Part shown: piece by piece, positions 55,790 through 64,000 of the stretch
Layout: each line of letters begins with the position of its first letter
Numbering within the stretch: position 1 is the first letter of the stretch
Source: Lasioglossum baleicum
Lineage: Eukaryota; Arthropoda; Insecta; Hymenoptera; Halictidae
Direction: 5' to 3'
Length of the DNA stretch: 64,000 bases
Assembly (NCBI RefSeq): GCF_051020765.1
Contig: NC_134930.1
Span: forward strand, 10,602,001-10,666,000
Notes under the pieces: model-generated
Told to the model about the DNA's origin: nothing
What the model saw: only the letters and a program-made list of their open reading frames with translations
The model's database searches: none
Program-made: the position numbers and the translations under genes

Positions 55790-58700
55790 TTACTACTGGC
55801 TGTATAATACAGAAACCACTAACTATGAATAGACTGTGCACACTTATACAAATTACAGTAATACATGAACTTAAATAGTTCCTGTTTACTGTAGTTTTTG
55901 AAACCAACTACTTCTTTTATCTAATTTAGTAGCTACTGTTTTATGTTATATATTTACATGAGTGACATTCATGCACATATACATATTTATAGTCACGTTT
56001 TAATAGGTTTAATCGAAAGTTCATTCTAAATGTGTAAATAATAAACAGTGTACATCCTGAAACAAATAGCTGCTTCATTTTCTAAAATAAATAAAAATTC
56101 ATTGCTGTGAAGCAGGCTTGGGAATTGAAGTCTCTGAAGCTGCTAATCGATTTGATTGGCATTTGTAAATGACAAGGGAATGATCTGATGGGTTGTCGTT
56201 TTCTATTCTAAATTTCAGGTTAATATATGTTCACAAAATTTTTACTTTTCCCAATTGTCGTGTAGGTAATGAGACAACTTAACAAACCGATTAAAGGAAC
56301 AATAGTGCAAAATTTAGAATAAAGAATAATCGACTGAAACTAAGATGTGGAAACATGTTTGACATGATGTCGAAAGTTTCAAGCTGACTCTACTGAGATG
56401 AAAGGTAACAAATTAATTGACATTTCATTAAAGTTTTTGGAAAATTATGCGCGATATAGTGAAGTAATCTATTTTACAGAGTTGCGCAATGAAGGAATTG
56501 ATGGAAATAGAAAAAGGTGAAATTACAGAAGAGTTGAGCGTGGTTTGTAATATTCTAAAGATCAAATGTTCCGCATACACATATTTGCTACTCCGTTTTC
56601 AGTGGTACTGCTTTTGATATCTTTATCACTTTGGCTTTGTGTATGTCGTTGGGGATTTCGGTATAACTTGAAAGACCGAGAAGTAATTTTTCCATTATTT
56701 ATTAATGTATAATGTTCCTAGAACGTCATAAGTACCAATCATAATAGTTAAAAGGTTTTCTTAATTCATTGTTTCAGATAAGAAAGGAATTTTTTAAAAT
56801 CTACGTTAGCTATCTACTTGCATAATTGTTTTATTTGCAAATTTTGCAGTAATTTCTATGGTTTTAAACAGATTTACTACATGGTTATTCTGTTAGTTTT
56901 AAAATGATTTCTAAATAGTTTAACTTTATTCAACGCACTATTTGCCTGGAACTATACTTGTTATCTCTTTATTTTATTAGATTTTCAAACATACTCCATA
57001 TACTCGCCTTACGACTTACGAATTACAAAAACATGAAAGAATGAACTTATTCAATTTTGCAAAATGGGAAAACCTCTTAACCTTGAATTCATAAACATAG
57101 TGTAATTTTCTAAATACTCGAATGTAGCTGGATTATACATGTGCGAGAGTAAATACATAATTATTCACAATGTAGTTATAAAATTTGTTACAATAACAAC
57201 AGAATATTTACAATAACATTTTTCAATATAGTGTCCAAGTTTTGCGCACTTGTTGCATCATTGCATCGGCAAATTATAGCTGCTGCTTTATATTTTTTTA
57301 GCTGATCAATATTCATCAGCATATTAAAAGGTAGAGTGACTATGTTAAAAACTGATGTCACTTTAATCACTCTATTATTAACAAATTTTATGAGTGCATT
57401 CCGGATAATGATTTATTATGAATCACCCTCAATATATATTATATACAATATGACAATATGTATACATATATATATTTAAATACATCAATATTCCACTAAT
57501 ATATTTACGTGTCTAGATTCTTACCTGTCTGATTCTATATTTTATCATCATTACTTTATTGAATATGGTATTTTTGGGACATATACAGTTCTACTGTAAA
57601 TATTTACAACCGGCGAAAAATTAATTTTCGTCAATTGTAACAAGTAAACACGGTAAATAACTCCAGGTACGTTTTCTACTATTTCTTACCTATTTATTTC
57701 ATTTTTGAAAAGCAATTAAATACAGAAGTCCATAAAAAAAAAATTTTTTATTTATCACTTCCCTACAATAAAATTCGTTGTCTTTTGTTCAAATAGTTCT
57801 AAATCTGTTTGATGTTTCAAATGATTTATTTTATTTTTTACTTTACGCGCTTCACGGCACTTCACGGTGCGGTGTTGCCTGGTGTTGCCCATATGTATAT
57901 AGAAAGAAGAAATTTGAAAATACGAGAGACAATATGGCGGAACTTACTGATATATTTTATCAATGAACTTATTGATATATTTTATCAATATGTGGTATAT
58001 TAGTATACTTGTATTTATACATACCTTGCTTTTATATCGCTATCGCTATCAATCGCTATCCATCATTTTGGATTATCTTGCAACGTGACTTGTGGGCACC
58101 AGATATTCCGTTATCTTGAAACACTGCGTCCTAAATAAATAAAATATGCACATTCTGTACCTAAAGAGTACGTCGGATCTATTAGTATATGTATATAGTC
58201 TAAGACGCGCGAGAACATTAGACCATATATTTACAATATACATATATGATCTCATTGTATCGTGTACTCCTATTTATATCTCGTCTGTGGTAGTTCTGTA
58301 AATATTGATTGTAAGTTGTAACCAGTTGTAACTCACAAAATTGTTTAAACCTTTCAAATCCAAGGTACAGTAAATTATTTATAATTACAAATATTTCCAT
58401 TAATTTTAGTGACAAGTTTAAAAAGCTGTAGGTATTTCATAACATGTTTTGAGTGTATACCTAACCTATCAATTAAAACAAATACTATTTATACGAAAAA
58501 TGCCTCATATTATGGATACAATTAAATAAATTGCAAATAACGATTGTGTCTTTTAGGCCTCTCTTATTTATACAGTTGAAATGTATTATTTATATTATTA
58601 ACTCTTTGCACTTTGAAATATATTACGATTAAAAATTAAATTTAGAATAATTTATTTGTTTTGAATAAAACATGTTAGACTTGTTTGCATATCTTTAAAT

Positions 58701-58893
58701 CTATTGTTCAATTACAATAGTCGTATTACATTTATGTGTATCAATGTATCTATATTAACAGCTTTCAAATTATTAAATCTATAAACTTAAGTGTTGGGTG
58801 CTAATGCTTAGTGCATACCTCTATCGTTCTAAATTTGTATGAAACATGCATCAATGACTGATATTGTAGTATATATGTATATGTTGATTTCAG
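55790..58893. other. Intergenic; candidate small membrane-protein exons near 56.5 kb
   Basis: 56487-56710 contains two exon-like pieces separated by a possible intron: an ATG after ttttacag, then after ttttcag a hydrophobic stretch (VLLLISLSLWLCVC, followed by RWGFRYNLKDRE). The frame joining them is ambiguous (see findings). Elsewhere the interval is AT-rich. ORFs at 57778-58003 have no family signature. Confidence 0.35.
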
Positions 58894-59166
58894 ATGGGAA
58901 TGAGACGACATGCTCAATTTATTGCTAGAACTGTTATGGTCCAAAATGGCAATGTCGACTCAGCTTATAAAGTATTAAGTCGTATATTGGGACAAGAAAA
59001 AATTTTAGAACAATATAGGCGTACTAGGTTCTTTGAGAGACCTTCGCAAACAAGACGTAGAGTAAATTATGAAAAATGTATGGCCATCTATAACGAGGAT
59101 ATGAACAGAAAAATTAAATTTATTTTAAGAACAAACAGAGAAGATCCATATCCTGGATGTTCTTAA
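58894..59166 (+). CDS. mRpS21: Small ribosomal subunit protein bS21m (MRPS21)
   Basis: 90 residues in one coding exon beginning immediately after an AG acceptor (gatttcag), so the 5'UTR is spliced on from upstream. Family signatures: HAQFIARTVMVQNGNVDSAY, then KVLSRIL, RRTRFFERPSQTRRRVNYEKC, and a C-terminus NREDPYPGC. Length matches the ~87-residue human protein. It is a component of the mitochondrial small ribosomal subunit, near the platform that holds the mRNA exit. Met1 and Met3 are both possible starts; Met1 is chosen because it is the first ATG after the splice site. AATAAA is near 59391. Confidence 0.95.
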   Translation: MGMRRHAQFIARTVMVQNGNVDSAYKVLSRILGQEKILEQYRRTRFFERPSQTRRRVNYEKCMAIYNEDMNRKIKFILRTNREDPYPGCS

Positions 59167-59637
59167 ATTATATCTTATTAAGTTGCTGAACATTGTTTCA
59201 TGTAAAATTGTTATTTAGATTTTGATCTACTTTCAAGTACTGTGGGGAAGTGTTTATACTATTATGTATAATTGTACACGTATGTATGAAAACATTAATT
59301 AAACAAAATCTGATTAAAACTTGAGGGCTGAAGCAAAATTTTACTTGAACTTTTTAAATTTATGATGTAAAAAGAAGTTTTGATTGGGAAAATAAAACAA
59401 TTCTGCAAGAAATGAGGGTTCCATGGAATTGTATTCGTTCTGTTGTATTTATTATTTATGAATCGTTTTATAATAAAAGTGATAGATTGAGAAAACATAT
59501 ATTATATTATGTTTTTTAAAATATATCTCTTTTTAAATACGGTTATCTCTTTATTTATATATCATATTATTTTATACGTAAATAGCAACTACCTATTTTG
59601 TTAACGTTAATTTTTTAACATATCGTTAGAGAGTAAT
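59167..59637. other. Convergent 3' interval
   Basis: 3'UTRs of mRpS21 (plus) and of the unknown membrane-protein gene (minus) face each other within about 470 bp. No other features. Confidence 0.6.
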
Positions 59638-62600
59638 TTATTTACAATTATCTTTGAAACATACGTTCGCACATTTCTCTGATTTGCGTATTTCATCTTT
59701 TCTTCTTTTCTTCTCCTTACGTTTTTTCGCTTTCAATTTCTGCAATACTTTTCTTTTATTCTCTTTCTTCTCACGAATCATTTTATCTATAGATGTAGAT
59801 CGAAAATTTACCATGTAATGTTCGTATTTAAACTAGATTAATCCAGCAAAACTATTAATAATTGTATCCCAATTATCTTATACACACCTCGTATGTGTAA
59901 ATCACATTTACAACAAGCACACTGTTGATCCCCTTGGGAAGTGCTTGGAAATTTTTCATGTTTCTTTAAAATCGACTTCTCGTCAGCTTTCCTAAGTTTA
60001 AAGAAGACTTGCATATTAACAGTATTTTATACAAATGTTGAATAATTTTAGCCAAAGAACCAACTTGGTCTACCTTGATCTACTAGCGTCTACTCTTTTT
60101 TTATGTAAAGTAATATTTCTATATAAATAATAATTATATTTATATATAAATATTAAAAATGATGCTGGAGCTATTTGACCCCTTGTATATTTTTAAATTC
60201 TATCGTACCAATATTCTTCCTTTTTACGCACTTCCAATCCCGATTTTCCAGATTCTTCTCTTTCTTCTTGTCTTGGAAGCTTTTCTGAAGGAAACTGAAT
60301 CGCTTTTTCTTCTCTTTATCTTTCGATTTTTGTACGCCCAACGAGGATACATATTTGTTAGAAATATCCGAAGAAGTTTGATAAAATCGATTGCAAATCG
60401 AACATTTTATTGCGCTTCCGATATCTCCGTCCGAGCAGGAACAAACAGCTTCATCGTTCCATTCAACATGATCGGTTAAAGTATCTTTGTCTTCTTTATT
60501 TGCGGCCCAATTATATCTGTATAAAAATCATTATTTAAATCATTAATTAAATATTAAATTAAATAATCATTTGCGAATCGGTGGCGAATAATAGTAATAC
60601 ACTTTTATGAATTATATTAGATTATAATATATAATGTTATATATCATGTTTTGAACAGTTCTGTGGTTTTGAAATACCCTATATTTTTGTGTTCTAACGA
60701 ATTTGTGATAAAAAATAACTTTGTAACATTTAAAATCATATTTTATAATTTAATGTGGTAATATTTGAGGAGAGTTACACAAATAAGTTTGAAATTAGTA
60801 CAGTTTTATATTAAACTTAATCTGCATATGATAATTACTTGAATCGCGTACCACGTGCCTTTATTAAACGACTCCGCCTGTGGAGCCAATAAGCTGCGAC
60901 CAGGCATAAAACAATAAAGAGTAAAACAAACAAGATCGAGATACAAAGAGATTGATGTTGCCTTAGGTAACACCTCGTGTCACGTGGTTTATTCTCTTTC
61001 TTTTTCAATTTATGGGTCTTGTGACTGAAACAAATTTTGAACGGTATACATTTCGATTTGTATAATTCCACGAGACAATACATTTATAATTCCAAATTAC
61101 ATTTTATATTGGTATACAGATAGACTATAAATGGTATGAGACTCCGTTTTTCTCATACAGTCAGCGGCAATATTAAGTGGACACCCTTAAAAATTGCATA
61201 ACTTTTTAAAAATTGGTCCAAAGGACTTGAATTTTTTAAAGATGTTAGACCGGCTAGTTAGCTAGAGAATAAGTAAACAAAAATTTATTAAGATTGCAAT
61301 TGGTAGGAATCATACAACATTTAAAAAATTATGTTCTGTCAACTTTTTTTATCTGAGCCTGTAACGATAATTTAAAAAATGCGTTTTATAGATTTCGGTA
61401 ACTTATATGCATACTGAAAATTTCATCGAAATCGGTCAACAGTGCAATGAGCTACATACGTTTAATCTGCGACTTTTACCCTTAAGCTCTCATCTTTAAA
61501 CGTATGTAGCTCATTGCAGTGTTGACCGATTTCGATGAAATTTTCAGTATGCATATAAGTTACCGAAATCTATAAAACGCATTTTTTTAAATTATCGTTA
61601 CAGGCCCAGATAAAAAAGGTAACGAAACATCATTTTTTAAAATTTTGTATGATTCCTACCAATTGCAATCTTAATCAATTTTTGTTTACTTATTCTCTAG
61701 CAAACTAGTCGGTCTAACATCTTTAAAAAATTCAAGTCCTTTCGACCAATTTTTAAAAAGTTATGCGATTTTTAAGAGTGTCCACTTAATATCGCCGCTG
61801 ATACATTTGTCTACATACTTTCAAATAAAATATTTCTTTCGTTTCAACATTTATTTGTGATGCTTTTGTTTTCATTTGAATTTGAAGTTTGATTTAGATA
61901 GGCTACTTGTGATCAAATATATGAGTTAACTGTGCATATAATATAAATATACGGAAGGAGTTTTCTTTTTGTATTTGAGCGCGTAATATTTCGAAAACAA
62001 TTTCAATTTGAGATATTGTAGCTCGTTTAATTTGTTTTCAAAAGCACAATCAAATAATCTTTAAAAAAGAGCATAATTTCATTTAAAACATCATACTTGG
62101 TCATATTAAACAAAATGTTTACTTCCGCAGTTCAAGCGCACTGAAGTGAAATTGAAAATTCTTACGCGACAGCGTGTCCTGTTGCACCATGGGCTCGTTT
62201 CTTTTGTGTTTTACGATGCTCAGGATGAACTTTGTGAGCATTTTTCTTCTTCTTCTTCTTTTCTTTATTGGATAAATGTTTATTATTTTTCGACCTACGC
62301 CTGCGCACAGCTTTGCGTTCTGGAAATTCTAACACGTTTGCTAAATGATAATCTTCAGCGTCCATTAAGTTAACCGGCCTCTGATTTTCTTTCATATACA
62401 TTACGAGATCAGAGTGCTCCAACAACTTTCGTGTCAACTGAATTGTTGATCGTCTCCCAGATTCTTTTCTATCTACAGAAAAATTGAATTTGTTTACCCT
62501 ATTTACTACTACATTTTGAATTTTCAAATGATACGAGTATTATAGATGCGTTTGTTGAATTATTGAAGGGATACATTATGTAATTCATATACTTTTTTTG

Positions 62601-63916
62601 TAAGTGGAGGGTTTTCGGAGATTTGAAGGTCAACTTCGTTTTTTTAAATGGAATGCTATATTTTTTATGCCAAAATATCGAAGAGCGTTAAATTTTGAGT
62701 GAAAAAGTACTGAGCTTTTCTTTATCTTTGTTGCTATTGAATCTCCTACTTGATATCATGCACAGACCCTTTTCAAGGAACAAAGTGAAATTATTCGTTA
62801 AGTAATAGGTTTACGGCTAATAAAGCTCAGTACTTTTTTTACTCAAAATTTAACGCTCTTCGATATTTTGGCATAAAAAATACAGCATTCCATTTAAAAA
62901 AACGAAGTTGACCTTCAAATCTCCGAAAACCCTCCACTTACAAAAAAAGTATATGAATTACATAATGTATCCCTTCAAACCATACAACTTTTCTACAGAA
63001 AGTTTTTTCATACAATGCATACTTTGGAAGTTATTGAGGGTGAACAAGTTGCGTGGACCACCCTATACAACAGGGTGAACATTATAAATAATAAGCGTTA
63101 CAGATGAATATCTCCAAAAATATTGATTACACGCAAAAATGTTTCAGATGAAAGTTGTTCAGTACCGAGGGGGATATCATGCGTGGGATTTTTATTTTTC
63201 CCGATGGACACCCCAAGGTGAGGAGAAGGTCACCTTCATTTTTTTTTAATGGGAAGACCTACTTTCAGTATTATCAATCGATTGACTATCGAATTCTGAG
63301 TAAAAATGTATTGACCTCCATATACGTCCTAAATCTAATAGTTAACGAGATATTATCGAAACAATTTTCTTTCTTCTTTGGATAATATCTCGTAAACTAT
63401 TAGGTGTAGGACATATGAAGGTCAACACTTTTATACTGAGAATTTGGTACTCTATCGATCTATGGTATAAAAAATAGGACATTCCATTTAAAAAAAGAAA
63501 ATTGACCTTCACTTCACCTTGCAGTGTCCACCGGAAAAAATAAAAGTTCCACCACATGATGCCCCCCCCCCCCTCGGTACTAAACAATATTCGTCTGTAA
63601 CGCTTTATAATGTTCACCCTGTATATTATAAAATACAAATAGTTTGATGTAAGAATCTTCTTTGCGATAAACTTTACTTGGGTATTCATTAGTCCACCTT
63701 TCAAGATCGATAATATACACTTTCGACGTTGTTAAAAAACAATTTAAATCTTTGTTTAGTACTTCATAATTTGTTTTGTCAAGTTCCATTCTCTCTGGGA
63801 TTAATTCGTATGCAGATTTTAACAGCGGGGAACATTCTGAGAGATATAATTGCGGTGATAGATGTACAACTTCGGTCTCTTTGAAGACACTGCCCTTTAA
63901 GAAGATATTGTTATTA
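59638..63916 (-). CDS. Unknown single-pass membrane protein, 5'-incomplete, six visible exons
   Basis: Exons in transcript order: 63916-63678, 62472-62166, 61024-60839, 60516-60232, 59991-59888, 59786-59638. All five introns have GT/AG ends and every phase closes, giving about 422 residues and a stop at 59638-59640. The first visible exon is preceded by a consensus acceptor and starts in mid-codon, so more exons lie beyond the window. Order of features: an ordinary globular-looking N-part (VVHLSPQLYLSECSPLL); a basic tract RKAVRRRRSK followed by Lys-rich sequence; one membrane helix (LCISILFVLLFIVLCLVAAYW) in exon 3; then a Cys-containing segment (CSCSDGDIGSAIKCSICNRF), another Lys-rich stretch, and CACCKCD. 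The RRRR could be a proprotein-processing site. I do not recognise the family. Introns contain foldback elements at 61158-61803, 62565-62976 and 63071-63621. Confidence 0.75.
61158..61803. mobile_element. Palindromic MITE, TIR CAGCGGCAATATTAAGTGG
   Basis: CAGCGGCAATATTAAGTGG and the inverse CCACTTAATATCGCCGCTG close a ~640-bp foldback. The centre carries ATCGAAATCGGTCAAC and CGTTTAATCTGCG and their inverses. Immediately outside, TACAGT on the left and ATAC on the right suggest a TA target with slightly eroded ends. It lies in an intron of the unknown membrane-protein gene. Confidence 0.8.
62565..62976. mobile_element. Foldback element, ~155-bp arms
   Basis: The left arm begins GAAGGGATACATTATGTAAT; the right arm is its inverse ending CATAATGTATCCCTTC. 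The arms are nearly identical over about 155 bp around a ~100-bp centre. No clear target duplication was read. Confidence 0.8.
63071..63621. mobile_element. Foldback element, TIR CAGGGTGAACATTATAAA
   Basis: CAGGGTGAACATTATAAATA at the left and the inverse TTTATAATGTTCACCCTG at the right, the latter followed by TA. The arms continue inverted through gcgttacagatgaatat and the pair aatattatctcgt.../...aacgagatattatcg near the centre, with more divergence than in 62565-62976. A C-run of about 13 lies at 63562-63574. It sits in the first visible intron of the unknown gene. Confidence 0.75.
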
Positions 63917-64000
63917 CTAAAATGATCGAGGTAAAGTCTATTTTATGCCATAATTGAAAAAATGTTGCGCGGAATATTATTATATGATAATTTCGAAGGA

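Noticed and set aside
60159..60479. 106-codon plus-strand ORF
   Set aside because: Antisense to exon 4 (60232-60516) of the unknown membrane-protein gene, whose minus-strand frame has matching splice phases.

Overview
This is a eukaryotic, AT-rich window with GT-AG introns, from an insect and most likely a hymenopteran such as an ant or bee. That rests on the spliced genes recognised by their protein sequence (CWC22, a CD98 heavy chain, ETFRF1, TRAPPC2L, mRpS21, a mitochondrial-clan P450 relic) and on the density of small cut-and-paste DNA transposons. The species cannot be named from the sequence alone.

Layout. 1-17 kb holds no recognisable host gene and is a mosaic of mobile elements. Its centrepiece is a ~4 kb unit (3675-7633) bounded by matching 13-bp inverted termini and arrays of GGACGTCC-like motifs, which carries a six-exon DUF4806 gene. 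17.1-19.0 kb is the splicing factor CWC22 (minus strand, coding part in one exon). 20.4-22.7 kb is the 3' remnant of a mitochondrial-clan cytochrome P450 gene. 23-38 kb is again mobile-element territory: palindromic mariner and TTAA-target elements, a decayed mariner, a truncated Helitron, and nested repeats. 38-50 kb is a seven-coding-exon CD98-type amino-acid-transporter heavy chain, with transposons in its introns. 54-59 kb is a compact run of three small plus-strand housekeeping genes (ETFRF1, TRAPPC2L, mRpS21). 59.6 kb to the right edge is a minus-strand gene of unknown function with one membrane segment; six exons are visible and its 5' end lies outside the window.

How the genes relate. 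There are no operons. ETFRF1 and mRpS21 act in mitochondria, TRAPPC2L in vesicle tethering, CWC22 in the spliceosome, and the CD98 heavy chain at the plasma membrane as partner of a light-chain transporter. Their adjacency implies no shared pathway.

The most unusual content is mobile. Several unrelated element groups (TA-target mariner type, TTAA-target type, a Transib-like type with an RSS-like CACAGTG end) all occur as long palindromes. One, at 27723-28310, has two 268-bp arms that read as perfectly complementary, and an empty copy of its insertion site is present at ~37.2 kb. Exon boundaries were placed by reading splice sites and checking that phases close; no database search was run.
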